Source of the DNA: Pseudomonas sp. NC02
GTDB lineage: Bacteria; Pseudomonadota; Gammaproteobacteria; Pseudomonadales; Pseudomonadaceae
NCBI RefSeq assembly: GCF_002874965.1
Contig: NZ_CP025624.1
Span: forward strand, 5,084,001 to 5,148,000
Length of the DNA stretch: 64,000 nt
Direction: 5' to 3'
Shown: positions 26,028-35,912 of the stretch, piece by piece
Layout of the letters: every line of letters begins with the position of its first letter
Position numbering within the stretch: the first letter of the stretch is position 1
The notes under the pieces: generated by a model
Seen by the model: only the letters and a program-made list of their open reading frames with translations
Database searches by the model: none
What the model was told of the DNA's origin: nothing
Position numbers and translations under genes: made by a program

Positions 26028-26918
26028 ATGACTCCCCGCACAGCCCTCGGCGCCCTGCATATCGGCGCATTGATGTTTGGCCTCACTGGTGTGTTCGGCA
26101 AACTGGCGGCCGCTTCGCCGGCGATTATCGTGTTCGGCCGCGCCGCGTTCGCGGTCATTGCCCTGGCGATCTTTGCGCGCTTTGCCAGCAACACGCCCTG
26201 GCAGAAGCTGCAAGCCCGCGACTGGCGCCGCCTGCTGGTCAGCGGCCTGCTGCTGGCCGGGCATTGGGTGAGTTTCTTTATTGCGGTAAAGGTCGCCGGT
26301 GTGGCCATCGCCACCCTGGGCTTCGCCACGTTCCCGGCGTTCACGGTGATTCTCGAAGGCTTGATTTTCCGCGAGCGGATTCGCGCCAACGAGATCCTGC
26401 TGGTGGTGCTGGTGAGCATCGGCCTGGTGCTGGTCACGCCGGATTTCAATCTCGCCAGCCAGGCCACCAGCGGCTTGTTGTGGGCGGTCGGCTCCGGGTT
26501 GTTGTTCTCGCTGCTGTCGCTGAACAACCGCGCCAGTGGGCGCATCCCGCCGGTGCAGGCCGCCTTGTGCCAGAACGTGGTGGTAGCGCTGTGCCTGTTG
26601 CCCGTCGCCGCGCCCGGGCTGGCCGAAGTGCGACCAGTGGACTGGCTGTGGATCGGTCTGCTCGGGGTGTTCTGCACCGGCCTGGCCCATAGCCTGTTTG
26701 TCGCCAGCCTCGCGGTGCTCAAGGCGCGCACGGCGGCGGTGGTGTTTGCCATGGAGCCGGTGTATGGCATCACCGCGGCCTGGCTGCTGTTTGCTGAAAC
26801 GCCGACCCTGCGCATGCTGATGGGCGGCGCGCTGATCATCGTGGCCATCGTGGTGTCCGGGCTGATGGGCGGCGCCAAACCGGCCAAGCAGCCGGCCACC
26901 ACGGCCGAGGTTCATTGA
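26028..26918 (+). CDS. EamA/DMT-family inner-membrane transporter
   Basis: The 296-residue protein is strongly hydrophobic with about ten predicted membrane helices in two EamA repeats (first from about residue 9, second from about 150). Short RhaT/EamA signatures are visible, for example GRAAFAVIALAIFARF and AMEPVYGITAAWLLFAETPT in the last helices. These proteins export or import small metabolites; the substrate cannot be told. It overlaps the convergent SelT/Rdx gene by seven bases. Confidence 0.88.
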   Translation: MTPRTALGALHIGALMFGLTGVFGKLAAASPAIIVFGRAAFAVIALAIFARFASNTPWQKLQARDWRRLLVSGLLLAGHWVSFFIAVKVAGVAIATLGFATFPAFTVILEGLIFRERIRANEILLVVLVSIGLVLVTPDFNLASQATSGLLWAVGSGLLFSLLSLNNRASGRIPPVQAALCQNVVVALCLLPVAAPGLAEVRPVDWLWIGLLGVFCTGLAHSLFVASLAVLKARTAAVVFAMEPVYGITAAWLLFAETPTLRMLMGGALIIVAIVVSGLMGGAKPAKQPATTAEVH

Positions 26919-27199
26919 GTACGGTCGTTATGCCCCAGGTCCCGTTGCGGGTCGATCTGGTCACGTACCCGTTGCTTGAGCACCTTGGCTTCCGGGAAGC
27001 CCCCGTCGGCCTTGCGTTCCCAGATCTGCACACCGTCGCAGGTAATCCGAAACGCACCGCCGGTGGCCGGCTCCAGGGCCACTTTGCCGAGGTCATCGGC
27101 GAACGTGCTCAGCAGTTCCTGGGCCAGCCAGGCGGCGCGCAGCAGCCACTGACACTGGGTGCAATAGGTGATGACAATCTCGGGCTTGGCCGCTGACAT
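26912..27199 (-). CDS. SelT/SelW/SelH (Rdx) family thioredoxin-like protein
   Basis: The 95-residue protein carries a CxxC redox motif near the start (YCTQCQWLLRA), where selenoprotein members of the family have CxxU. The rest follows the Rdx pattern (GGAFRITCDGVQIWERKADGGFPEAK). Function in bacteria is not settled; a redox partner role is assumed. Its 3' end overlaps the convergent transporter gene. Confidence 0.85.
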   Translation of the reverse strand: MSAAKPEIVITYCTQCQWLLRAAWLAQELLSTFADDLGKVALEPATGGAFRITCDGVQIWERKADGGFPEAKVLKQRVRDQIDPQRDLGHNDRTQ

Positions 27200-27279
27200 G
27201 AATTGACTGGCTCCTGCTTGGCGGGTTGAAAGGATCGAGTGGCTATAATACCGGCCTTTATCGTCCTGCCTTGAGATTG

Positions 27280-29472
27280 ATGATGCGCCGCCTGTTGTCC
27301 TGTCTGTTGCTGTGCCTGTTCCCTGTCCTCGTCCAAGCCGTCGAAAACCCGCGCCCGAAGATCGGCCTGGTGCTCTCCGGCGGTGCCGCCCGTGGCCTGG
27401 CGCACATTGGCGTGCTCAAGGCCCTGGAAGAACAGGGCATCCACATCGATGCGATTGCCGGCACCAGCATGGGTGCGGTGATCGGCGGGCTGTACGCCTC
27501 GGGCTACAAGATCGACGAGCTGGAAAAACTCGCGCTGAACATCGACTGGAAGCTCGCCCTGTCTGACGCGCCACCGCGGGAAGACGTGCCATTCCGGCGC
27601 AAGCAGGATGACCGGGATTTCCTGGTCAAACAGAAACTCAGCTTCCGCGACGACGGCAGCCTCGGCCTGCCACTGGGGGTGATCCAGGGTCAGAACCTGG
27701 CCTTGCTGCTGGAAAGCATGTTCGCCCACACCAGTAACGTGCGGGATTTCGACAAGCTGCCGATCCCCTTCCGCGCCGTGGCCACCGACATCACCAGTGG
27801 TGAAAAAGTGGTGTTCCGCAAAGGCCACCTGCCCCAGGTGATCCGCGCCAGCATGTCGATCCCGGCGGTGTTTGCCCCGGTGGAACTGGATGGCCGGCTG
27901 CTGGTGGACGGCGGCATGACCGATAACATCCCGCTGGATGTGGCGCGGGAAATGGGGGTCGACATCGCCATCGTCGTCGACATCGGCACCCCGCTGCGCT
28001 CACGCAAGCAACTCAACACCGTGGTGGACGTGCTCAACCAGTCCATCACCCTGATGACCCGGCGCAATTCCGAAGAACAACTCAAGGCCCTGGCGCCCCG
28101 CGACGTGCTGATCCAGCCGCCCCTGGCCGCCTACGGGGTGACGGATTTCGGGCGCGCCAAGGACATGATCGACGCGGGCTACCGCGCCACCCGCGCACTC
28201 GACGTGCGCCTGGCGCACCTGCGCCCGGCCGAACCGGTGGACCCGTCGCTGGTGGCCGCGCGAACGCCCGGCGAGCGCAACCCGGTGATCACCGCAATCA
28301 AGGTAGAGAACGACTCCAAGGTGGGCGACGAGGTGATCCGCTACTACATCCGCCAGAACCTCGGCGAGCCCCTGGACCTGGCCCGCCTGCAAACCGACAT
28401 GGGCACTCTGTACGGCCTGGATTACTTCGAACAGGTGCAATACCGCGTGGTGAAAAAGGGCAAGGACAACACCCTGGTCATCAGTGCCCGGGGCAAACGC
28501 AGCGGCACCGACTACCTGCGCCTGGGCCTGAACCTGTCGGATGACATGCGCGGCGACAGCGCCTTCAACCTCGGCGCCAGCTACCGCATGAACGGCATCA
28601 ACCGCCTCGGCGCCGAATGGCTGACGCGGGTGCAGATCGGGGACAAGCAGGAGCTGTACAGCGAGTTCTATCAGCCGATGGACACCGGTTCACGCTACTT
28701 CGTCGCGCCCTATATCAGTGCCCAGGCGCAGAACGTCGAACTGATTGAAGACAATAACCCTATCTCCGAATACCGCCTGGAACGCTACGGCTTCGGCCTG
28801 AACGTGGGCCGGCAGATCGGCAACAGCGGCGAGATTCGTTTCGGCGTCGGCGAGGCCTGGGGCAAGGCGGATGTGCGCATTGGCGACCGGAATTCACCGA
28901 GCATCAACTTCAGCGAGGGTTTCTATGAGCTGAAGTACTCCTTCGACTCGTTCGACAACGTGTACTTCCCCCATACCGGCGAAGACATTGGCCTGGCCTT
29001 CCGGGAGTTCGAACCGGGGCTGGGTTCGGACCAGCGCTATCGCCAGTGGGAGTTCAAGCTGGACAAGGCCATGAGCAGCGGGCCGGACACACTGATCCTC
29101 GGCGGGCGGTATGGGCGCACCCTGGATAAGTCGGACGTGGTGATTTCCAGCTTCCTGCTGGGGGGCGCGCGGCAGCTGTCGGGCTTCCGGGAGGATGCGA
29201 TTGCCGGGCAGAACATCAGCCTGATGCGCGCGGTCTACTATCGCCGGCTGACGCCGCGGTCTTATTTGCCGCTGGATTTCCCGTTGTACCTGGGCGCGTC
29301 ACTGGAGCGAGGGCGGGCTTGGAACAACGACAATGAATACGACAGCGGGTACATCAACGCCGCCAGTATTTTCCTGGGGTTTGATACGCCGCTGGGGCCG
29401 TTGAATTTCAGTTATGGGTTTAACGATGACAGTCAGCAGGCGGTGTACCTGAACCTGGGGCAAACCTTCTAA
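27280..29472 (+). CDS. plpD: Patatin-like phospholipase autotransporter PlpD (type Vd secretion)
   Basis: PlpD-type proteins are secreted lipases fused to their own outer-membrane barrel. The 730-residue precursor has a signal peptide (MMRRLLSCLLLCLFPVLVQA), a patatin domain with oxyanion loop GGAARG, nucleophile S63 in GTSMG and the catalytic Asp in VDGGMTDN, one POTRA-like domain (about 310-385), and a C-terminal barrel ending in a Phe (YLNLGQTF). Length matches P. aeruginosa PlpD (PA3339) as I recall it. An in-frame GTG/ATG 18 codons upstream would spoil the signal peptide. Nearby MarR and recQ genes also agree with the P. aeruginosa neighbourhood. Confidence 0.92.
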   Translation: MMRRLLSCLLLCLFPVLVQAVENPRPKIGLVLSGGAARGLAHIGVLKALEEQGIHIDAIAGTSMGAVIGGLYASGYKIDELEKLALNIDWKLALSDAPPREDVPFRRKQDDRDFLVKQKLSFRDDGSLGLPLGVIQGQNLALLLESMFAHTSNVRDFDKLPIPFRAVATDITSGEKVVFRKGHLPQVIRASMSIPAVFAPVELDGRLLVDGGMTDNIPLDVAREMGVDIAIVVDIGTPLRSRKQLNTVVDVLNQSITLMTRRNSEEQLKALAPRDVLIQPPLAAYGVTDFGRAKDMIDAGYRATRALDVRLAHLRPAEPVDPSLVAARTPGERNPVITAIKVENDSKVGDEVIRYYIRQNLGEPLDLARLQTDMGTLYGLDYFEQVQYRVVKKGKDNTLVISARGKRSGTDYLRLGLNLSDDMRGDSAFNLGASYRMNGINRLGAEWLTRVQIGDKQELYSEFYQPMDTGSRYFVAPYISAQAQNVELIEDNNPISEYRLERYGFGLNVGRQIGNSGEIRFGVGEAWGKADVRIGDRNSPSINFSEGFYELKYSFDSFDNVYFPHTGEDIGLAFREFEPGLGSDQRYRQWEFKLDKAMSSGPDTLILGGRYGRTLDKSDVVISSFLLGGARQLSGFREDAIAGQNISLMRAVYYRRLTPRSYLPLDFPLYLGASLERGRAWNNDNEYDSGYINAASIFLGFDTPLGPLNFSYGFNDDSQQAVYLNLGQTF

Positions 29473-29490
29473 CTACGCCGCAAAACCCAT

Positions 29491-29578
29491 GTGGGAGCGG
29501 GCTTGCTCGCGAAGGCGGTGTGTCAGTCAGCACATGTATTCACTGACACTTCGCCTTCGCGAGCAAGCCCGCTCCCAC
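29491..29578. repeat. REP inverted pair (GCGGGCTTGCTCGCGAA type)
   Basis: Inverted REP arms GTGGGAGCGGGCTTGCTCGC and complement lie between the convergent plpD and MarR-type genes, with a spacer of about 45 bases. Confidence 0.9.
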
Positions 29579-29604
29579 ATTTTTGATCTTCTGTGTACTT
29601 GGGA

Positions 29605-30039
29605 TCAGGACTTCTCGAGATTTCCGAGGATGTGTTCATGCACCCGCATGCACACCCGCAGATCCTCTTCATCGACACCCACAAACAGCTCATGGCGCAA
29701 GGCCGTGGCGATGGTCTCGATCTGCTCGATCAGCGGCTTCGCGGTGTCGCACAGCACAATGCGCTTGGCGCGGCGGTCTTCCACCACGGCCTGGCGTTGC
29801 ACCAGGCCCTGGCTTTCCAGGCTGTCGAGCAAACGGGCCAAGGTGGGCCCCTCTACCCCGACACTCTGCGCCAGCTCACGCTGGGTAGGCGGTTCGGTAA
29901 AACGGGCCAGGTGCAGCAGCACCAGCCAGCGTGCCTGGGACAGTCCCAAACCTGCCAAGCGGCGATCCAGCTCGGCACGCCATCCTCGGGACATATGCGC
30001 CAACTGCATGCCAAAACGGTGTTGATCGGTTAACGGCAT
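29605..30039 (-). CDS. MarR-family transcriptional regulator
   Basis: The 144-residue protein has the MarR winged-helix region (TQRELAQSVGVEGPTLARLLDSLESQGLV followed by the wing VEDRRAKRIVLCD; quoted in part) between N- and C-terminal dimerisation helices. Phenolic or redox ligands are common for the family, but nothing here indicates a ligand or target. It is transcribed on its own, between recQ and plpD. Confidence 0.9.
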   Translation of the reverse strand: MPLTDQHRFGMQLAHMSRGWRAELDRRLAGLGLSQARWLVLLHLARFTEPPTQRELAQSVGVEGPTLARLLDSLESQGLVQRQAVVEDRRAKRIVLCDTAKPLIEQIETIATALRHELFVGVDEEDLRVCMRVHEHILGNLEKS

Positions 30040-30160
30040 AAAAAACTCATGGATTAGACTGAAAATAAAGTATGGCTAATTATTAGTCAGCTAAGCATGA
30101 CCCATGCCAGTAGGCAAGACCCGGTATGTACTGATTCGTTACATTGTCGTAATTGGCACA

Positions 30161-32287
30161 TCAAATCTCGAATTCCGACTGCAAAGCGGCCCTTACGCAG
30201 TACAAAACGCCCTCGGGAACGCGGCCGGTAAACAGCGGCGCAATCTCGGAAACGGGTGGCAATTCGCCTTCTCCATCCAGGAATGCATCCTGGATTTCAC
30301 CGAGCAAATCTTCCGGCAGATCAAGGGCCTGCTCCAACGACAACTGCTGCTTGCCAATGGACTCGGCGAGCAAGGTGTAGACGTTCTTTTCCGAGCACTG
30401 CAGCTGCCCGGCAATCTGGATCGGGGTCATGCCGGCACGGGCGAGGCTGATCAACTCGTGGCGGATGTCGGCGACCTCTTTCGGCGCCTCGACCTGGCCG
30501 CCGAGCACTTCGAGGAAGGCCTGGCCATAACGCTCCAGCTTGCGCGCACCGACGCCGCTGACCCTGGCCATCTCGCCGAGGGTAGTGGGATGGTCGCGGA
30601 GCATTTCCAGCAAGGTGGAGTCCGGGAAGATGACGTAAGGCGGCACGCTGTGTTCCTGCGCCAACTTCTTACGCAGCGCGCGCAGGGCTTCCCACTGTTC
30701 GCGCTCTTCGAAACGCACCAGTTGGCTGGCCTGGCTGGTGCTGCTCTTGGCGGTGGTTTGCGGCTTGAGGTCGCGGCGCAGCTCCAGGCTGACTTCGCCC
30801 TTGAGCAGCGGCCGGCAACTGTCGTTCAGGCGCAGGCCGCCGTAGCCTTCCAGGTCGATGTCCACCAGGCCACGGGCGACCATCTGCCGGAACAGCGAGC
30901 GCCACTCGCCTTCGGCGCGGGCCTTGCCCACACCGTAGACCGAGAGTTTTTCGTGGCCGAAGCTGCGAATCTTTTCATTGTCCTTGCCCAGCAACACGTC
31001 CACCAGGTGGCCGACGCCATAGCGCTGGCCGGTGCGGTAGATCGCCGACAACGCCTGGCGCGCCGGCTCGGTGGCGTCCCAGGTCTGCACGCCGTCCACG
31101 CAGTTGTCGCAGTGGCCGCAGGGCTTGGGCATGTCTTCGTCGAAGTAGGCGAGCAAGGTCTGGCGACGGCAGCGGGTTTCTTCACACAGCGACAGCATCG
31201 CGTCGAGCTTGTGCTGTTCCAGGCGCTTGTGGCGCTCGTCGCCTTCGGAGTTCTGCAGCATCTGCTTGAGCATCACCACGTCTTGCAGGCCGTAGACCAT
31301 CCACGCATCCGCCGGCAGGCCGTCACGGCCGGCACGCCCGGTTTCCTGGTAGTACGCCTCGAGGGATTTGGGCAGATCCATATGGGCCACGAAGCGCACG
31401 TTGGATTTGTCGATGCCCATGCCGAACGCGATGGTGGCGACCATGATCAGGCCTTCCTCGTTGAGGAAGCGCTTCTGGTGGTAGGCCCGCAGTTCGTTGG
31501 GCAACCCCGCGTGATACGGCAGTGCCGGGTAGCCTTGTTCACTGAGGAATGCGGCGACCTCATCGACCTTCTTGCGCGACAGGCAATAGACAATGCCGGC
31601 GTCGCTGCGCCGATCGGAGAGGAACGCCAGCAACTGCTTGCGCGGCTGCTCCTTGGGCACAATGCGGTAAAAGATATTCGGCCGGTCGAAGCTCGAGAGG
31701 AAGCGCTCGGCGTTCTGCAGGTGCAGGCGCTCGACGATTTCTTCGCGGGTCCGTTTGTCGGCGGTGGCGGTCAGGGCGATGCGCGGGACGTTGGGGAACA
31801 GTTCCGCCAGTTGGCCCAGCTGCAGGTATTCACGACGGAAATCGTGGCCCCATTGGGACACACAGTGGGCTTCGTCGATGGCGAACAGGGCGATTTCCAG
31901 GCTCTGCAGGAACGCCAGCATCCGTGGCTGCACCAGGCGCTCGGGGGCGAGGTAAAGCATCTTCACTTCGCCGCGCTTGATCCGGGCGGCGAGGTCACGC
32001 TGCTGTTCGGCGCTGAGGGTGGAGTTCAGCGAAGCGGCCGCCACGCCGAGCTCTTCAAGGGTGGCCACCTGGTCGTCCATCAGGGCGATCAACGGCGACA
32101 CCACCACCGCAAGCCCTTCCCGCAGGAGTGCCGGTACCTGGAAGCACAGCGACTTGCCGCCGCCGGTAGGCATCAGCACCAGGGCATCGCCGCCGTTGGC
32201 CACGCGCTCAATGATCGCACCCTGGCGGCCACGAAAACTGTCGTAGCCGAAGATGTCCTTGAGGACGCGTTGAGCCTGCTCGAGCAT
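30161..32287 (-). CDS. recQ: ATP-dependent DNA helicase RecQ
   Basis: RecQ unwinds DNA 3' to 5' during recombinational repair. The 708-residue protein has Walker A MPTGGGKS (39-46), the DEAH box in [16 protein letters not shown], the helicase C-terminal domain (motif VI as [12 protein letters not shown]), the zinc-binding cysteines (CGHCDNC), a winged helix and an HRDC domain (about 515-590). It is about 100 residues longer than E. coli RecQ, owing to an extra helical tail also seen in other pseudomonads. Start ATG 32285-32287 is chosen because upstream codons are not RecQ-like. Confidence 0.95.
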   Translation of the reverse strand: MLEQAQRVLKDIFGYDSFRGRQGAIIERVANGGDALVLMPTGGGKSLCFQVPALLREGLAVVVSPLIALMDDQVATLEELGVAAASLNSTLSAEQQRDLAARIKRGEVKMLYLAPERLVQPRMLAFLQSLEIALFAIDEAHCVSQWGHDFRREYLQLGQLAELFPNVPRIALTATADKRTREEIVERLHLQNAERFLSSFDRPNIFYRIVPKEQPRKQLLAFLSDRRSDAGIVYCLSRKKVDEVAAFLSEQGYPALPYHAGLPNELRAYHQKRFLNEEGLIMVATIAFGMGIDKSNVRFVAHMDLPKSLEAYYQETGRAGRDGLPADAWMVYGLQDVVMLKQMLQNSEGDERHKRLEQHKLDAMLSLCEETRCRRQTLLAYFDEDMPKPCGHCDNCVDGVQTWDATEPARQALSAIYRTGQRYGVGHLVDVLLGKDNEKIRSFGHEKLSVYGVGKARAEGEWRSLFRQMVARGLVDIDLEGYGGLRLNDSCRPLLKGEVSLELRRDLKPQTTAKSSTSQASQLVRFEEREQWEALRALRKKLAQEHSVPPYVIFPDSTLLEMLRDHPTTLGEMARVSGVGARKLERYGQAFLEVLGGQVEAPKEVADIRHELISLARAGMTPIQIAGQLQCSEKNVYTLLAESIGKQQLSLEQALDLPEDLLGEIQDAFLDGEGELPPVSEIAPLFTGRVPEGVLYCVRAALQSEFEI

Positions 32288-32563
32288 GAAAAACTCCAAA
32301 TATCGCCGAAATCCCTCTGTACAGGCTGGTCGAAAAAGCACGCTTGAGCGGGAAATAATCCGTAAGCGAACTTTTCCCGCGACTGGCGCTTGGCCTGCAG
32401 GGGCATCACAAAACGCGGCAGTATACCCGAGCGTTACCCGGCAAAGGGTGCCGTTGGTGAATTGCCGCCGGGCTCAAATACCTCTCAAATCTGTGCTGCG
32501 GCTGGCCTGGCAGCTCAAGAAAGCCTAGAATTGCCCATCGTTTATTCCCAAGGTAGTCCGTCA

Positions 32564-33151
32564 ATGTCCTTCGCTGAGCAACTAACCCGCCTGCAAGCCT
32601 TCCTCGATGCCGATGAGCTGCACGACGAGGCGCTGGACTACGTGGCCGCCCACGGCTATCTGACCGCGCTGTCGATCTGCTCCGATGTCGTTCCCGACCG
32701 TGAATGGATCGACGCCCTGTTCTCCGAAGAGCCTCACTACAGTGATGCCGCCCAGCGCGAAGAAATCGAATCGACCCTGCTGGCCCTCAAGGCTCACATT
32801 GGCCGCCAACTGGCTTCCGATGAAGAGTTCGAACTGCCTTGCGACCTGGACCTGGGCGAAGACCCGGACGACTCCGAACTGCGCGGCTGGTGCATCGGTT
32901 TCATGGAAGGCGTGTTCCTGCGTGAAGAGGCCTGGTTCGAAACGGCTGAAGAAGAAGTCAGCGAAATGCTGCTGCCGATCATGGTCGGTTCCGGCCTGTT
33001 CGACGAGCAACCTGAGTTCTCCGACATCGCCGCCGACGCCAACCTGATGGACGACATGATCGTTCAGATCCCGGAAGCGCTGACCGCCCTGTACCTGCTG
33101 TGCAACGCACCTGACGAAAAGCCGGCGATCCTCAAGCCTCGCCACCACTAA
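32564..33151 (+). CDS. UPF0149 (YecA/YgfB) family protein
   Basis: A 195-residue acidic, helical protein with the UPF0149 pattern (LDADELHDEALDYVAAHGYL, SELRGWCIGFMEGVFLREEA). No enzymatic motif is visible. E. coli YgfB is the nearest named relative; function is not established from sequence. The start ATG 32564 follows a weak AAGGTAG site. Confidence 0.85.
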   Translation: MSFAEQLTRLQAFLDADELHDEALDYVAAHGYLTALSICSDVVPDREWIDALFSEEPHYSDAAQREEIESTLLALKAHIGRQLASDEEFELPCDLDLGEDPDDSELRGWCIGFMEGVFLREEAWFETAEEEVSEMLLPIMVGSGLFDEQPEFSDIAADANLMDDMIVQIPEALTALYLLCNAPDEKPAILKPRHH

Positions 33152-33171
33152 GACCGTTGCCCGTGGCGCCC

Positions 33172-33564
33172 ATGGGCAACCGTTCCGCGATCCTGCGTTA
33201 CGTTCTGCTGGCCATCGGCTGGTTGAGCGTGGCGCTCGGGGTAATCGGCATCTTCCTGCCGGTGCTGCCCACTACCCCCTTCCTTCTGCTGGCTGCCGCC
33301 TGCTTTGCCCGTAGCTCCCCGCGCTTCTACCGCTGGCTGGTGGAACACCCGCGCCTGGGGCCGTGGATTCGTGACTATCTGGATGGCAACGGGATTCCGC
33401 TCAAGGGCAAGGTGTATGCCATTGGGTTGATGTGGGTGAGTATCGGTTTTTCCTGCTACCTGGTGCCGCTGATCTGGGCGCGAGGGTTCATGCTGACCAG
33501 TGCGGTGTTGGTGACGGTTTATATTTTGCGGCAGAAGACATTGGCCAAGGCTCCGCAGGACTAA
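33172..33564 (+). CDS. YbaN family (DUF454) inner-membrane protein
   Basis: A 130-residue protein with three membrane helices and the DUF454 signature (LGVIGIFLPVLPTTPFLLLAAACFARSS in outline, then RLGPWIRDYLDGNGIPLKGK). It is 20 bases after the UPF0149 gene and probably co-transcribed. GTG 33163 and TTG 33157 are alternative starts; ATG 33172 was taken because no upstream codon has a better ribosome site. Function unknown. Confidence 0.85.
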   Translation: MGNRSAILRYVLLAIGWLSVALGVIGIFLPVLPTTPFLLLAAACFARSSPRFYRWLVEHPRLGPWIRDYLDGNGIPLKGKVYAIGLMWVSIGFSCYLVPLIWARGFMLTSAVLVTVYILRQKTLAKAPQD

Positions 33565-33566
33565 AT

Positions 33567-33654
33567 GTGGGAGCGGGCTTGCTCGCGAATACGGTGGATC
33601 AGTCAGCACATGTATCGGCTGACACACCGTATTCGCGAGCAAGCCCGCTCCCAC
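33567..33654. repeat. REP inverted pair (GCGGGCTTGCTCGCGAA type)
   Basis: REP arms begin two bases after the stop codon of the DUF454 gene and lie between it and the convergent HAD hydrolase gene. Confidence 0.9.
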
Positions 33655-33681
33655 ATTTTTAATCCAGTCGCTTCAGAGGGA

Positions 33682-34368
33682 TCAACGCATCGGCGGCAAG
33701 CCATACGCCGCCAAATCAAAGTCAGCCAACTTGCGAATAATCTGGTCAGCATGGTGATACTTGCTGTCCGCCATCGCCTCATCCGGCACCGCAATCGCGG
33801 TCATGTGCGCAGCCTTGGCCGCCGTCACGCCAAACGGCGAATCCTCAAACACCAGGCAATCCTCCGGTGCCACACCCAAGCGGCGCGCCGCCGTCAGGAA
33901 GATATCCGGCGCCGGCTTGGCCGCCCCGACCTCCGGGTCATCCGCCGTGACGATGGTGTCGAACAACCCAAACCACTCACGGTGCAACGTAGTCTTGTGG
34001 CCAAACGAGTTGCGCGACGAACTGGTGCCCACGGCAATCGGAATGTTATGCGCCTTCAAATGCCGCACCAGCGCCTCAGCACCCGGCATGCCCAAGGCCT
34101 TGGGGAAACGCTCGCTCATCAGCGGCTCGCGGATCACCAGGAATTCTGCGGGGGTAATCGGCAGGTCCAGCGCCTTGACCACGTAATCCGCCAGGTCCTG
34201 GGCGCCGCGACCAATGATGTGCTGCTTGATCCCCCAGTCATAGGTACGGCCATAGCGTTCGGCGATGATCTGTGTGACTTCGGTGTAGATGCCTTCTGTG
34301 TCCAGCAACAACCCGTCCATATCGAAAATGACAGCCTTGATCGGGACAGCGGTACGCGGTGCATTCAT
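33682..34368 (-). CDS. HAD-superfamily hydrolase (beta-phosphoglucomutase-like)
   Basis: The 228-residue protein has the HAD motifs: FDMDGLLLDTE (nucleophile and acid Asp), TSSSR (motif II), the conserved Lys in AAKPAPDIF and VFEDSPFG (motif IV). The cap is of the small helical type seen in phosphoglucomutase-like and pseudouridine/sugar phosphatases. The substrate cannot be read. ATG 34366-34368 is preferred to one 41 codons upstream, which adds unrelated residues. Confidence 0.88.
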   Translation of the reverse strand: MNAPRTAVPIKAVIFDMDGLLLDTEGIYTEVTQIIAERYGRTYDWGIKQHIIGRGAQDLADYVVKALDLPITPAEFLVIREPLMSERFPKALGMPGAEALVRHLKAHNIPIAVGTSSSRNSFGHKTTLHREWFGLFDTIVTADDPEVGAAKPAPDIFLTAARRLGVAPEDCLVFEDSPFGVTAAKAAHMTAIAVPDEAMADSKYHHADQIIRKLADFDLAAYGLPPMR

Positions 34369-34504
34369 CACTACAGATCCGTGGGCAAAAGGACTAAAAG
34401 GATTCAGCACAATAACGGCCCGCCTTGCCTGCAAGCAACCGTTAAGCTTCCGACTGGCAGTACTGCCCTTTAGAATATCTGCCTTACCCATGGAAGTGCC
34501 CTCA

Positions 34505-34861
34505 ATGCTCTACCGCCTTTGCGCCGACGGCCTGGTGCTGTTTCACTTGTCGTTCATTCTGTTCGTGCTGTTTGGCGGTTTGCTCGCGCTCAAATGGCGG
34601 CCCGTGATGTGGTTGCACTTGCCCGCGGCTGCCTGGGGCGTTGCGGTGGAAGTGTTCCACCTGCCCTGCCCGCTGACCCGCTGGGAAAATCTGTTTCGTC
34701 ATTTGGCCGGACAGGATGGTTATGGGAGTGGCTTCATCGAGCATTACATCCTGACCCTGATCTATCCGGCCGGGCTGACGCCGCAGATTCAATTGGGGCT
34801 GGGCGCGCTGGTGCTGTTGATCAACATCGCGGTGTATGTGCGGTTGATCAAGCGCCGCTAG
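34505..34861 (+). CDS. DUF2784 family membrane protein
   Basis: A 118-residue protein with three hydrophobic segments and the family motif HLPCPLTRWENLFR followed by FIEHYI. Function unknown. Its last 14 bases overlap the convergent SDR gene. Confidence 0.85.
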   Translation: MLYRLCADGLVLFHLSFILFVLFGGLLALKWRPVMWLHLPAAAWGVAVEVFHLPCPLTRWENLFRHLAGQDGYGSGFIEHYILTLIYPAGLTPQIQLGLGALVLLINIAVYVRLIKRR

Positions 34862-35816
34862 GCAGACAGCCGATGCCCGCCAACGTCGCCTCAACCGCTT
34901 CATCCAGAGGCGTGTGCGGTTCGCTGCCCAGCACCTGCACCAGGCGGCGGTTATCCATGCATACCTCGGTTTGCCACAGGTAGCGCATCTCCTGCATCTC
35001 GCGGAAGGTGGTGACAAAGGGCGCGGCCAGTTTCAGCAGCCACCACGGGAAAGCACGTACAGAAGGCTGTTGGCCGGTCCTGCGTGACACCACCCGCTGA
35101 ATCGCCTGGCTCATCTGCCGACCATCGGCATCTATGTGCCCCGCCATATGAAAACGGGCGAAGGCATCAAGGCTGTCGCGGCGTGCAATCAACTCGACCA
35201 TGGTCCTCGCCACATCAGGCAGGTAAGCCCACTGATGCCCCACGCCCGGCGCCCCTGGATAGCTCACGTTGGCCACCGGTTTTGCGGGCTTGACCAGGCC
35301 TTGGGAAAACCAGCTGCTGCCGGCCTTGGCGCCGAAAAAATCGCCTGCCCGCACGATCAGCGCCCGTGCGCCCTGTTGGGTCGCCTCAAGCAAACGCTGC
35401 TCCATCTCCACCCGGATCGCGCCCTTGCGGGTAAGTGGATGCTGCGGCGAATCTTCCTCCAACCGCGCAAAGGCATCAGGCCCGAAGTTGTACACCGTGC
35501 CTGGCAAGACAATCGTCGCCCCTTCCGCGACTGCCGCCGCGATGCTGTTGTCGATCATCGGCAGCACCAGCTCCGCCCAGCGCTGGTAACCGGGCGGATT
35601 CACCGCATGCACGATCACCGAACAACCCCGGGCCGCTGCGACGACTTCCCCACGGTTCAGCGCATCACCTTTTATCCAGGTGAAATCGGCGTTCTGTTTG
35701 TGGGCCTTATCCACATCTCTAGTCAGGGCACATACCTGCCAGCCGGCAGCGAACAACTGCCGCGCCACCTCGCCACCAATCCCGCCTGTCGCGCCCAATA
35801 CCAGAACCTTGTTCAT
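34848..35816 (-). CDS. NAD(P)-dependent epimerase/dehydratase (atypical SDR)
   Basis: The 322-residue protein begins with a Rossmann motif (VLVLGATGGIGGEVARQL) and has an SDR-like core without the full YxxxK pair, fitting NAD(P)H-binding atypical SDRs. Start ATG 35814-35816; a longer frame reading upstream crosses the LysR promoter region. It is divergent from the LysR-type gene with 96 bases between, the common layout of a LysR regulator and its target. Confidence 0.82.
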   Translation of the reverse strand: MNKVLVLGATGGIGGEVARQLFAAGWQVCALTRDVDKAHKQNADFTWIKGDALNRGEVVAAARGCSVIVHAVNPPGYQRWAELVLPMIDNSIAAAVAEGATIVLPGTVYNFGPDAFARLEEDSPQHPLTRKGAIRVEMEQRLLEATQQGARALIVRAGDFFGAKAGSSWFSQGLVKPAKPVANVSYPGAPGVGHQWAYLPDVARTMVELIARRDSLDAFARFHMAGHIDADGRQMSQAIQRVVSRRTGQQPSVRAFPWWLLKLAAPFVTTFREMQEMRYLWQTEVCMDNRRLVQVLGSEPHTPLDEAVEATLAGIGCLPSGA

Positions 35817-35912
35817 GCTTTTTCCCCTGAGGGTTGTGTGATGGGGCGATTCTGTTTGCCGGCGAGCTATAGAGGAATTGCCGAAGATCATCCAGACGCT
35901 ATACATTTATGC